64,000 nucleotides of DNA from Maricaulis alexandrii (lineage in GTDB: Bacteria > Pseudomonadota > Alphaproteobacteria > Caulobacterales > Maricaulaceae): positions 62,001 to 126,000 of the forward strand of contig NZ_SWKP01000008.1 in assembly GCF_005871165.1 (NCBI RefSeq), read 5' to 3'. Both the position numbers and the translations under genes were made by a program. Position 1 is the first letter of the stretch. Each line of letters starts with the position of its first letter. The notes beneath the pieces were generated by a model. It was not told the origin of the DNA and did no database searches. It saw only the letters and a program-made list of their open reading frames with translations. This document shows, one piece after another, positions 1 to 8,243 of the stretch.

Positions 1-819
1 GTCGATGGCGGGACGGGCTGCGTGATCGAATATGCCGGTTCGGCGATCAAGGCACTGGACATGGATGGCCGGATGACGGTCTGCAACATGTCGATCGAGG
101 CCGGGGCCCGCGCCGGCATGATTGCCGCCGACGAGACCACGTTCGCCTGGCTGAAAGGCCGCGAGCGCGTGCCGTCCGGCGCCGATTGGGACAAGGCCGT
201 CGAAGCCTGGTCGAACTATCGCAGTGATCCGGGTGCGCATTTCGACAAGGAAGTGACGATCGACGCCAGCGCAATCCAGCCCATGGTGACCTGGGGCACG
301 GCCCCGGATACCGGGATTGCCGTGGACGCGCCGGTCCCGGACGCTCGCTCCGCCTCCCACGCCAAGGCGCTCAATTACATGAAGTTCGAAGCCGGCATGC
401 CGGTCTCGGGCCAAAAGGTGGACCAGGTCTTCATCGGCTCCTGCACCAATTCGCGGATCACCGATCTGCGGGCCGCCGCGGCGATCATGTCCGGCCGCCA
501 GGTCGCACCGGGTGTGCGCGCCCTTGTCGTACCGGGCTCCGTCGCCGTGCGGGCCCAGGCGGAAGCGGAAGGCCTGGACCGGATCTTCATCGAGGCCGGG
601 GCCGAATGGCGCCAGCCGGGCTGTTCCATGTGCATCGCCATGAATGGTGACAAGGGCGAGCCGGGCCAGCTGATCGTGTCGACCTCGAACCGCAATTTCG
701 AAGGCCGCCAGGGTCCCGGGGCCCGCACCGTGCTGGCCTCACCGGCCACAGCCGCCGCGGCCGCGATTGCCGGCCATGTCATCAATCCGGCCACGCTGAT
801 GGAGCCGGCCCATGCCTGA
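1..819 (+). CDS. leuC: 3-isopropylmalate dehydratase large subunit, 3' part (LeuC)
   Basis: Open in frame from base 1, so the N-terminal part lies outside the window; 272 residues are visible. The enzyme is a 4Fe-4S aconitase-family protein that isomerises 2-isopropylmalate to 3-isopropylmalate in leucine synthesis, working with LeuD. The cluster ligands are visible: GSCTNSR (436-456) and CSMC (622-633). The family glycine-rich stretch [16 protein letters not shown] follows. It overlaps leuD by 8 bases, typical of translational coupling of the two subunits. The call is secure from motifs and from the leuD-leuB context. Confidence 0.97.
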   Translation, partial: VDGGTGCVIEYAGSAIKALDMDGRMTVCNMSIEAGARAGMIAADETTFAWLKGRERVPSGADWDKAVEAWSNYRSDPGAHFDKEVTIDASAIQPMVTWGTAPDTGIAVDAPVPDARSASHAKALNYMKFEAGMPVSGQKVDQVFIGSCTNSRITDLRAAAAIMSGRQVAPGVRALVVPGSVAVRAQAEAEGLDRIFIEAGAEWRQPGCSMCIAMNGDKGEPGQLIVSTSNRNFEGRQGPGARTVLASPATAAAAAIAGHVINPATLMEPAHA

Positions 820-1381
820 GCAATTCAACACGCTGACCTCGCGCACTTTCGTGATCGACCAGGAAGACATTGATACCGACCAGATCATCCCGGCCCGCTT
901 CCTGACCACCACGACGCGGGATGGTCTGGGCAAGCTGGCCTTCCATGACTGGCGCTATGACAGTAACGGCAAGCCGCTGGAAAATGTCTCGCTCAATTCG
1001 CTGGATACCGGCACGCATCAGGTCCTGGTCGCCGGCCGGAATTTCGGCTGCGGCTCCTCGCGCGAACATGCGCCCTGGGCGCTGTATGATTTCGGCTTCC
1101 GCGCCGTCATCGCCTCGGAGATTGCCGACATCTTCCGGTCCAATTCGGCCAAGAACGGGCTGGTCCCGATCGTCGCCCCGCCGGAAGCCCATGATTGGCT
1201 CATGGCGCATCCGGATGTGGAGATCGAGATCGACCTGGCCGATCAGAGGGTTGATCTGGGCAATGGTCCGAGTTTCCATTTCGAGATCGAACCCTTTGCC
1301 AAGCACTGCCTGATGGAGGGTACGGACCCGCTGGGCTATCTGACCGCCCAGTCCGACGCCATCACCGCCTACGAGACGTAA
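812..1381 (+). CDS. leuD: 3-isopropylmalate dehydratase small subunit (LeuD)
   Basis: A 189-residue swivel-domain subunit, slightly shorter than the usual ~200. [11 protein letters not shown] near the N-terminus and [15 protein letters not shown] near residues 70-85 are the signature segments of the LeuD small-subunit family. It completes the active site of LeuC. The ATG at 812 lies inside the end of leuC, and leuB begins 5 bases after its stop, so leuC-leuD-leuB form one transcription unit in which successive steps of leucine synthesis are cotranslated. Confidence 0.97.
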   Translation: MPEQFNTLTSRTFVIDQEDIDTDQIIPARFLTTTTRDGLGKLAFHDWRYDSNGKPLENVSLNSLDTGTHQVLVAGRNFGCGSSREHAPWALYDFGFRAVIASEIADIFRSNSAKNGLVPIVAPPEAHDWLMAHPDVEIEIDLADQRVDLGNGPSFHFEIEPFAKHCLMEGTDPLGYLTAQSDAITAYET

Positions 1382-1386
1382 AACGC

Positions 1387-2445
1387 ATGACCTATAAAAT
1401 CACGCTCCTGCCCGGTGACGGGATCGGCCCGGAAATCACCCAGGTGGCGCGCGCCGTCCTGGAACACACGGCCTCCCTGTCCGGCTTCTCCGTCAAATTC
1501 ACCGAATGCGCCTTCGGTGGCGCCTCGATCGACCAGTATGGCGAGCCGCTGACCGACAAGACGCTGAAAGCCTGCCAGTCCGCCGATGCCGTCTTCCTCG
1601 GTGCGGTGGGCGGTCCGAAATGGGATCATGCGCCGGAGCGTCCGGAAATGGGCTTGCTGGCCCTGCGCAAGGCGCTCGGCGTCTATGCCAATCTGCGCCC
1701 GGCTGCCGTCCACCCGGCCCTGGCCGACAAGTCGCCGCTGCGCCCGGACCTGGTCGCCGGCACGGATGTGTTGATCGTGCGGGAGCTGACCGGCGGCATC
1801 TATTTCGGTGAGCGGGAGCGCTCCGAGGACAAGGCGTCCGACAAATGCACCTACAGCCGCGCCGAGATCGAGCGTGTCGCCCGCGTCGCCTTCGAACAGG
1901 CCCGCCTGCGCCGCGGCAAGCTGACCTCGGTGGACAAGGCGAATGTGCTGGAAACCTCCAAGCTCTGGCGTGCCGTGGTGACCGAGATGGGCCAGCGCGA
2001 CTTCCCGGATATCGAGCTGGACCACATGTATGTCGATGCCGCCGCCATGCACATGCTGCGGCATCCGGCGAGCTTTGACGTGCTGGTCACGGAGAACATG
2101 TTCGGCGACATCCTCTCCGACGAAGCCTCCATGCTGCCCGGCTCGATCGGCCTTCTGGGTTCCGCCTCGCTGGGCGACCAGCGCCCGGGCCTGTTCGAGC
2201 CGATCCACGGCTCCGCGCCGGACATTGCCGGTCAGGACAAGGCCAACCCGTTCGGCGCCATCGAGGCCGCCGCACAATTGCTGGAATCGCTCGACGAGAT
2301 CGACGCCGCCAAGCGCGTCCGCGCCGCCGTCAATGCCATGCACGAAGCGGGTGAGTGGACCGGCGATCTGGGCGGCAGCCTGACCTGTTCGGAAGCCGGT
2401 GTGAAACTGGTCGAACGGCTGGAACGCCAGGCGGTGGCGGCCTAG
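1387..2445 (+). CDS. leuB: 3-isopropylmalate dehydrogenase (LeuB)
   Basis: A 352-residue NAD-dependent decarboxylating dehydrogenase converting 3-isopropylmalate to 2-ketoisocaproate. Recognisable family segments are LPGDGIGPEI at the N-terminus, RELTGGIYFGER (catalytic tyrosine region), DHMYVDAAAMHML, and ENMFGDILSDEASMLPGS, which carries metal-binding aspartates. Full normal length. Its TAG stop shares bases with the TAG stop of the convergent esterase gene in the palindrome CTAG (2442-2445), so no separate terminator fits between the two. Confidence 0.97.
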   Translation: MTYKITLLPGDGIGPEITQVARAVLEHTASLSGFSVKFTECAFGGASIDQYGEPLTDKTLKACQSADAVFLGAVGGPKWDHAPERPEMGLLALRKALGVYANLRPAAVHPALADKSPLRPDLVAGTDVLIVRELTGGIYFGERERSEDKASDKCTYSRAEIERVARVAFEQARLRRGKLTSVDKANVLETSKLWRAVVTEMGQRDFPDIELDHMYVDAAAMHMLRHPASFDVLVTENMFGDILSDEASMLPGSIGLLGSASLGDQRPGLFEPIHGSAPDIAGQDKANPFGAIEAAAQLLESLDEIDAAKRVRAAVNAMHEAGEWTGDLGGSLTCSEAGVKLVERLERQAVAA

Positions 2446-3419
2446 TCGGCCGCCGCCTCCCCCATCAATCCATGCCGCGCCATCCAGGCGGAGACCATGT
2501 CCGGCCAGGCCGCGACCGGCAGACCGGTCGTGTGCCTTATGCCGAAGCCGTGCCCGCCCGTATCGAAGACATGGAGCTCCACCGGAGCGCCCAGATCCAT
2601 GAAGGCGTTGAAGACATCCAGGCCATTGGGCAGCGGCACCGAAGTGTCGTTGATCGCGTGCAGGATGAAGAGCGGCGGCGCATCCGCGCGGGCCGCTTCG
2701 GCGATGTCATAGACCGCCAACGTCTCCTGTGACGGGTCCGGCCCGACCAGCCGGTCGCGCGAGCCTTCATGCACGGCGGGGCCTGACAGCCGCGTCACCG
2801 CATACATCAGCATGGACGCATCCGGCCTGGCAGACAGGGTGTCGGCGGAATCGCGCGGCGCATAGACATCGGCATCAAAACGCGTCGTCAGGGATCCGGC
2901 GACATGACCGCCCGCGGAGAAGCCGATCACACCAACCCGGTCCGGATCGACACTGTATTCATCAGCCTGTGAGCGGATCACGCGCATGGCGCGCTGGGCG
3001 TCCTGCAGGGGAACATCGCGGCTGTTCTCATGGCCTTCATGCGGCAGGCGATAAATCAGGACAAAGACGGTGACACCGTCCTCATTGAGCGCCTCGGCGC
3101 TCTCATAGCCTTCCTTGTCGAGCACGACGCGCTGATAGCCGCCGCCCGGGATCATCAACAGGGCAGACCCGTTGGGATTTTCCGGCCGGAAAACCTGCAG
3201 GCGCGGCTGGGTGATCTGCGCGACATAGCGGTCCCGGATCACATCGGGTTCCGGACTGCGCTCGACAATGATCTCCTCGAGCTCACCGATCAGGGCCTCG
3301 CTGCCCGGCGCCGGCGCGTTCGGCCAGAGCAGGATTTCGCCATCCGGCTCCCGGTGCTGGGCGAAAGCCTGGGCCGGCCAGGCAAGGACAAGAAGGGCCA
3401 GACAGAGCTGTTTCATCAT
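2442..3419 (-). CDS. secreted alpha/beta-hydrolase, acetyl-xylan-esterase-like
   Basis: A 325-residue exported serine hydrolase. The N-terminus MMKQLCLALLVLAWPAQAFA reads as a signal peptide. The nucleophile elbow is GFSAGG, the oxyanion segment is PGGGY, and the likely acid and base lie in INDTSVP and TGGHGFG. This is the arrangement of the small carbohydrate and feruloyl esterase group (BD-FAE/Axe-like). The start at 3419 is chosen because GGGAG sits 7 bases upstream and the ATG overlaps the GH43 stop as TGATG, implying coupled translation. Placement behind a GH43 enzyme and a TonB receptor suggests de-esterification of a plant or algal polysaccharide. The substrate is not readable from the sequence. 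Confidence 0.82.
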   Translation of the reverse strand: MMKQLCLALLVLAWPAQAFAQHREPDGEILLWPNAPAPGSEALIGELEEIIVERSPEPDVIRDRYVAQITQPRLQVFRPENPNGSALLMIPGGGYQRVVLDKEGYESAEALNEDGVTVFVLIYRLPHEGHENSRDVPLQDAQRAMRVIRSQADEYSVDPDRVGVIGFSAGGHVAGSLTTRFDADVYAPRDSADTLSARPDASMLMYAVTRLSGPAVHEGSRDRLVGPDPSQETLAVYDIAEAARADAPPLFILHAINDTSVPLPNGLDVFNAFMDLGAPVELHVFDTGGHGFGIRHTTGLPVAAWPDMVSAWMARHGLMGEAAAD

Positions 3420-5056
3420 CAAACGTCTCCCAAGTCGCATTGGCCGCGATAGACCAGATCGGAAAACCGCGCTTCGCCGGCCCCGGCGGCATAGATCGCC
3501 GGGCGCAGGCTGAGAAAATCATAGGCGGTATTGTGGTGATAGCCGGACACTTCCATCTGGACGTCGAACTTCGTCCAGCGCTGGCCGTCCAGGCTGAAAT
3601 GAAGCGTCAGAAGGTGGCGGTTATTCTCCAGCCGCAGGCGCAGCCGGGTCGTCCCCGCCGGGATGTCCTGGCGCCGTCGGCGCTCCTCGCCATAGCGGTG
3701 CATGACCAGCCCGTCGGCATCAAAGCCGAGGCCGGCATAGAGACGGTCATTGTAGAAGAGCAGAAGTCCGGCCCGGCAGTCCTCATCCCGCTCGATCGTC
3801 ACCTCGACCTGATAGCGCAGATCCCCTGTCACGAAGCAGAGCGGGCTGCTGTCGCGGGGCTGCTCGCCACGGGCCTGCAAATGCAGGACATTGTCGGACT
3901 GGCGCACCCGGTCATAGGCGTCAAGACCGGGCCGGAAAAAACCCCATTGCGGACCCAGCCGCTCGCCGGAGAAATCATCCGACAGGGCCAGCCCGTGCGG
4001 CAGGGCCTCGCCGCCGGCCGGGATCGGGAAGGCGTCTGACAGATCGCCGCCTGCGGCTTCGAACCATCCGTCCGCCCGCCAGCGGACCGGCTCCAGCAGG
4101 CATTGCCGGCCCAGCGTCCAGAAATCGCGCTCATAGCCGTGATAGATCAGATACCAGTCATCCGCGGTCGGCCCTTCAACGAGGGTCGCATGACCGCGCG
4201 ACCACCAATCTTCCTCGCGGGACAGGGTGCGCACTTGCGGATTGTTGGGGGCGTGTTCCCACGGCCCGTGAATGGAGCGCGAGCGTGCGGCGATGACCAT
4301 GTGCCCGGTCGGCGGTCCGGCCGTGCCGCCCACGGCAGTGAGCATGTAGAACCACTCGCCCCGGCGCAGCATTTTCGGGCCTTCCGGGCAGAAGCACTCC
4401 ACATCCCAGTCTTCGGGATAGCGCCAGGGATCATAGACATGCTCCACCGGTCCCGCGACCGAGAGGCCGTCGGGCGTCAGGCGGACCCGGTCGCCATTGG
4501 ACAGGAACAGATAGCGCTCGCCATCCTCGCCGACGATGTGGCCGGGATCGATATGATCGGGCAGGCCCAGATCGACCGGCTCGCTCCACGGCCCCTCGGG
4601 CCGGTCGGCATGGATGACATAGATGGATTTGTAGTCGTCCGTACGGGCGGGAATATAGATGTAGAACCGGCCGTCATGGGCGATCAGGTCGGGTGCCCAG
4701 ACCGAGCCGATCGGGGTGGTCAGGGCGGGCCCCAGGGGCTGCCAGTTCACCAGGTCCTTGGACTGCCAGATCAGCAGGCCGGGATAGGCGTCAAAGGTGG
4801 AAAAGGTGAGATACCAGGTATCCCCGTCCTTGATGATGGACGGATCGGGGTGATCGCCGGCGAGGACAGGATTGAGGAAACTGCCGTCCCCGCGATCCGC
4901 GATGCGCTGGCCGTCGAGGCCCCGCCCCCAGCGGCCGCAGGCCCCGGCGGCCATGCCGGTTTCCGGGGCCGACCGGGAACAGCCTGGCAGGACCAGGCCG
5001 GAACTCGCCGCCAGGCCAAGACCCAGTCCCAGGGTTTGCCGCCGTGATACCGTCAT
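3419..5056 (-). CDS. glycoside hydrolase family 43 (xylosidase/arabinofuranosidase type), Tat lipoprotein
   Basis: A 545-residue exported glycosidase. MTVSRRQTLGLGLGLAAS is a twin-arginine-type signal, and LVLPGC at its end is a plausible lipobox, so it may be anchored to a membrane. The start at 5056 has GGGAG just upstream; the frame is open further 5' but without start support. The five-bladed propeller domain opens with DHPDPSII (base aspartate). LPDHID holds the pKa-modulating aspartate and LVEGPTADDWY the acid glutamate. The last ~180 residues look like the beta-sandwich often found C-terminal in GH43. Probable role: releasing xylose or arabinose from oligosaccharides imported by, or prepared for, the neighbouring TonB receptor. 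Confidence 0.88.
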   Translation of the reverse strand: MTVSRRQTLGLGLGLAASSGLVLPGCSRSAPETGMAAGACGRWGRGLDGQRIADRGDGSFLNPVLAGDHPDPSIIKDGDTWYLTFSTFDAYPGLLIWQSKDLVNWQPLGPALTTPIGSVWAPDLIAHDGRFYIYIPARTDDYKSIYVIHADRPEGPWSEPVDLGLPDHIDPGHIVGEDGERYLFLSNGDRVRLTPDGLSVAGPVEHVYDPWRYPEDWDVECFCPEGPKMLRRGEWFYMLTAVGGTAGPPTGHMVIAARSRSIHGPWEHAPNNPQVRTLSREEDWWSRGHATLVEGPTADDWYLIYHGYERDFWTLGRQCLLEPVRWRADGWFEAAGGDLSDAFPIPAGGEALPHGLALSDDFSGERLGPQWGFFRPGLDAYDRVRQSDNVLHLQARGEQPRDSSPLCFVTGDLRYQVEVTIERDEDCRAGLLLFYNDRLYAGLGFDADGLVMHRYGEERRRRQDIPAGTTRLRLRLENNRHLLTLHFSLDGQRWTKFDVQMEVSGYHHNTAYDFLSLRPAIYAAGAGEARFSDLVYRGQCDLGDV

Positions 5057-5086
5057 CTGTCTCCCATCCCGTTCTGGCTGCCGGAT

Positions 5087-5121
5087 AAAAAAGGGCCTGG
5101 CAGACCATGCCTGCCAGGCCC
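5087..5121 (-). terminator. intrinsic terminator-like hairpin after the TonB receptor
   Basis: Perfect 11-bp stem GGGCCTGGCAG (5093-5103) with CTGCCAGGCCC (5111-5121) and a 7-base loop. On the minus strand it is followed by six T (5092-5087). It lies between the receptor stop (5148) and the GH43 start (5056), so it probably lowers expression of the two enzyme genes relative to the receptor or stabilises the receptor mRNA 3' end. Confidence 0.85.
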
Positions 5122-5147
5122 CATACGCTCGGAGGAAGGTCGTCCGA

Positions 5148-7904
5148 TCAGAAGGAGGCGCGGATACCGAAGAGGTATTCCGTACCCGTGTGGTGATAGA
5201 CGTTCGGCAGATTGCCGGCGTCATAGATCTGATGCTCGAACTCGTCGGTCAGATTGATCGCCTCGAAGGTGACGTCGATCATGTCATTGACCTGGTAGGA
5301 CGAGGCAAAGTCGAGATTGAAGCTCGAGTCCACACCGCGCTCATTGCGGCCGTTGGAGCTGGCATTCCGCGTCACATAGGCATCGCGGTAAGCCGCCGAG
5401 ATCCGGGCCGACAGGCGATCATCTTCATAATAGAGGGTCGCGTTGTAGGCGTTCGGCGAGAAGCCGATGATCTCGTCGCTGTCGACATAGGTGTAGTTGC
5501 CCTGGAAGCCGAAATTGTCGAACGGTCCCGGAAGGAAGGTGAAGGGCTGCTGGTAGGCCACTTCAAAGCCCTGAATGGAGGCGCTGCCACCATTCGACAC
5601 CTGGCTGATCTCGACCAGCGGATCACCACCGGCATCGATCAGGTTGAACAGCGGGCTCGAGGCCGGCGGCAGGTTGGCCGGCAGACCGGAGGCGCTGTAC
5701 GGCACTTCCACCGACTGCGAGCTGGTGAAGAAGCTGTCGACATCCTTGTAGAAGACGGAGATGGCGAACAGGGCTTCATCATCGAAATACCATTCGAACG
5801 ACGCGTCATACGTGGTCGCACGATAGGGATCGAGGCCCGGGTTACCGGCATTGTAGCGGAAGGGCGGGCCATTGAAGCTGTCCAGCGAACCACCCGGCGT
5901 CAGATTGCCGAGGGACGGACGGGCCATCACCTTGGCGGCGCCGAAGCGGACCACAATCTCGTCGGTGAAATCGAAGGCCAGGTTCAGGGAGGGCAGCGTG
6001 TCTTCATAGCTGCGCTCGACGGTCACTTCGGTCCCGTCGACCAGACCGGTCGCCGTAGTCGTGGTTTCGACATAGCGGACACCGAGATCACCACGGACCG
6101 GGATATCACCCAGCATGGTCTCGAAATTGGCCTGGATGAAGCCACCCAGATCCTCTTCGCTCACGGCGCGCTGATTGCCGGCCCGGACCGTGCCCGGAAT
6201 GTCATAGATGCCCACGGCCGCCGCTGCCGCCTGGATATCCGGAACCAGCCAGGCCGTGTCATTGCCGGACGGCATGCCGAGGCCGGAACCGAAGCCGGTC
6301 AGGACAGAATAGAGGCCGGACGTGATCGGCAGACCGCTGGCGCCGACCGGGCAGGAGACGCCCGGCAGGTTACAGACGATGGAGCCGTTCGTGCTCTCGC
6401 GACGGGCTTCCTGCGTTTCGAAGTCAAACTGCTTGAAGCTCAGACCGCCGGACAGGGTCCAGCTGTCATTGAGATCATATTCCAGGCTACCCGCGATGGT
6501 GTCGAAACCATTAGTCACCGACTGCGGACGATCCCGCACTTCGGTGAAGGCGAACTGGGACGGATCCGTGACATCCAGCGAGCCGAAGTCGATGGCCGGC
6601 GTCTGGAGATCATTGCGGAAGTCGTAGGAATAGCCGGTCACCACGCCGACAGCGTCGAACAGGATCGTGGTCTGGATCGGGTTGTCGAACTCGGACTCCA
6701 CCGTACCGGCGAGGAAGTTACCGCGCAGGCGATCGGAGAAGTCATGATCGACGTTCAGCGTGAACTGGGTGAACTCGGTGGAGAGCTCATCATAACGGCC
6801 TTCCGAGCGGATCGGGTGGGTGCCGTTGGCGTTCGGGCTGACATCGAAATTACCGCTGTCGATGATGTTCAGACCGCTGTTCACGGTGAAGCTGTTCACA
6901 TCAAAACGGCCCTGTTGCGAACGCATGAAGACTTCCAGGAAGTTTTCCGTGCGGGTCGCGTCGAAGCTGGAATACAGCGCATCCAGGGAGACCGTCGTGC
7001 TGCTGCTCGGGCGGAATTGCAGGCCACCCGTAATGCCCAGACGTTCCTGTTCATTGGTCAGACGGCCATAACGCGGGATCCGCGGATGGTAGACCAGGGA
7101 GCTGGAATTGATACCGGCACAGTCCGGACCAGCCGGGCAAGCCACACCGTTCACCGAGTTGAAGTTGCCATCATCCCAGCGCACGGTCGAGAAGCCTTCC
7201 TCGATGATCGTGCGGTCGGTGTAGGCCACGGAGAGATTGGCACCGAAGGTCTGGTCATCATTGGACCAGGAGACCAGGCCGGCGATCCGCGGGCTCGTTT
7301 CCTCGGACAGGCTGTTATAGCCCAGCTGCGCGGAGACGGCGGCGGTCAGACCCGGGTCATAGTCGAAGGCGCGGGCCGTGAAGAGATCCACCGTGGCCCC
7401 CAGCGAGCCTTCATCCATGGAAGCGGAGGTCGTCTTGGTGACGCGGATCTCGTTGAAGAGATCGGACGCGAAAGTGTTGAAGTCGAAACCCCGGCCGCGG
7501 TTGGAACCGCCGGACGCATCCGAACCACCCGTGGTGGAAAGGGCTTCCATGCCGTTGATGCGGACCCGGGTGAAGTCGGCGCCCAGACCACGGACCGTGA
7601 TCTGGCGGCCTTCACCGGCCACGCGATTGATCGAGATGCCCGGAATGCGCTGGATCGATTCCGCCAGGTTCAGGTCCGGGAATGCGGCGATGTCTTCGGC
7701 GACAACCGCGTCAACCACACCATTGGAATCGCGCTTCACGTCCAGGGCTGCAGCCAGCGACTGGCGGTAGCCGGTCACGGTCACAACGTCTTCGGTTTCC
7801 TGGGCCTGGGCCGCGCTGCCCATGACCGTCCCCAGGGTCAGGCTCGCCATCGCGCAGCCCGCCAGAAGACGCATTTTGCCTGTCGGCGTCTTGAAGTAAC
7901 TCAT
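5148..7904 (-). CDS. TonB-dependent receptor (carbohydrate-type)
   Basis: A 918-residue outer-membrane receptor. Start at 7904 chosen from GGGGAGG upstream and the following signal peptide (MRLLAGCAMASLTLG...AQAQ). A TonB-box-like stretch (EDVVTVTGYRQSL) precedes a plug domain with VVAEDIAAFPDLNLAESIQRIPGI and ITVRGLGADFTRVRINGM. The 22-stranded barrel ends in FGIRASF, with the C-terminal aromatic expected of outer-membrane proteins. This plug style is common among Caulobacterales/alteromonad receptors for plant oligosaccharides. The downstream GH43 and esterase genes support xylan- or arabinoxylan-type substrates; that specificity is inference. Confidence 0.93.
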   Translation of the reverse strand: MSYFKTPTGKMRLLAGCAMASLTLGTVMGSAAQAQETEDVVTVTGYRQSLAAALDVKRDSNGVVDAVVAEDIAAFPDLNLAESIQRIPGISINRVAGEGRQITVRGLGADFTRVRINGMEALSTTGGSDASGGSNRGRGFDFNTFASDLFNEIRVTKTTSASMDEGSLGATVDLFTARAFDYDPGLTAAVSAQLGYNSLSEETSPRIAGLVSWSNDDQTFGANLSVAYTDRTIIEEGFSTVRWDDGNFNSVNGVACPAGPDCAGINSSSLVYHPRIPRYGRLTNEQERLGITGGLQFRPSSSTTVSLDALYSSFDATRTENFLEVFMRSQQGRFDVNSFTVNSGLNIIDSGNFDVSPNANGTHPIRSEGRYDELSTEFTQFTLNVDHDFSDRLRGNFLAGTVESEFDNPIQTTILFDAVGVVTGYSYDFRNDLQTPAIDFGSLDVTDPSQFAFTEVRDRPQSVTNGFDTIAGSLEYDLNDSWTLSGGLSFKQFDFETQEARRESTNGSIVCNLPGVSCPVGASGLPITSGLYSVLTGFGSGLGMPSGNDTAWLVPDIQAAAAAVGIYDIPGTVRAGNQRAVSEEDLGGFIQANFETMLGDIPVRGDLGVRYVETTTTATGLVDGTEVTVERSYEDTLPSLNLAFDFTDEIVVRFGAAKVMARPSLGNLTPGGSLDSFNGPPFRYNAGNPGLDPYRATTYDASFEWYFDDEALFAISVFYKDVDSFFTSSQSVEVPYSASGLPANLPPASSPLFNLIDAGGDPLVEISQVSNGGSASIQGFEVAYQQPFTFLPGPFDNFGFQGNYTYVDSDEIIGFSPNAYNATLYYEDDRLSARISAAYRDAYVTRNASSNGRNERGVDSSFNLDFASSYQVNDMIDVTFEAINLTDEFEHQIYDAGNLPNVYHHTGTEYLFGIRASF

Positions 7905-7981
7905 TATGTCCTCCCCGCATGCGGCCGGTTTCCGGTCCGCGTGTCTGTTCCGATCCCTGCTGACAGGTTCAGTGTCACTTA

Positions 7982-7995
7982 TGACACCGGTAGCA
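7982..7995. promoter_or_regulatory. LacI-type operator-like palindrome, proximal site
   Basis: TGACACCGGTAGCA: an even palindrome around the central CCGG, with 12 of 14 bases symmetric, located 78 bases upstream of the receptor ATG. The form (TGNNACCGGTNNCA) resembles operators of LacI-family sugar regulators. No LacI-family gene is present in the window. Confidence 0.6.
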
Positions 7996-8084
7996 TTTTC
8001 GCCTCTGAACTTCCACTCCGTTTTGGAGTCACAACACACAAAGACGATGCCGGCAGCATGGATGCGGCGCACACTGCACAACAA

Positions 8085-8098
8085 TGACACCGGTGGCA
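8085..8098. promoter_or_regulatory. LacI-type operator-like palindrome, distal site
   Basis: TGACACCGGTGGCA, identical to the proximal site in its first 11 bases. It is offset by 103 bases, close to ten helical turns, so both sites could face the same side of the DNA and allow looping. It is 181 bases upstream of the receptor start and ~146 bases upstream of the divergent channel-like gene. Confidence 0.6.
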
Positions 8099-8243
8099 AT
8101 TGCTTTTTCCATTTTTGCTTGCTGCACTGCAACAAGCACTCGTTTTTGCTGCCCTTGCGCGGCATCTGCCCGGCTCTTGTCTTGACCCGACCGCAGAACG
8201 AAGGACTACACTCATGACAAGCGCTTGAGGGGGAGGCGGAATT

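Larger units (their letters stand above)
7905..8243. other. divergent intergenic region with two operator-like sites
   Basis: 339 bases between the minus-strand receptor and the plus-strand channel-like gene. It is less GC-rich than the flanking genes. It holds two near-palindromes (annotated separately), and TGTCA-CTTA-TGACA (7973-7986) overlaps the first one. No ORF with coding character is seen. Promoters for both flanking genes must lie here; I could not assign convincing -10/-35 boxes. Confidence 0.6.

Noticed and set aside
4872-8087. Long open frame antisense to the first TonB receptor and GH43
   Set aside because: Translation is low-complexity and matches no fold; the receptor on the other strand has plug, barrel and signal. 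High GC third positions make antisense frames open.
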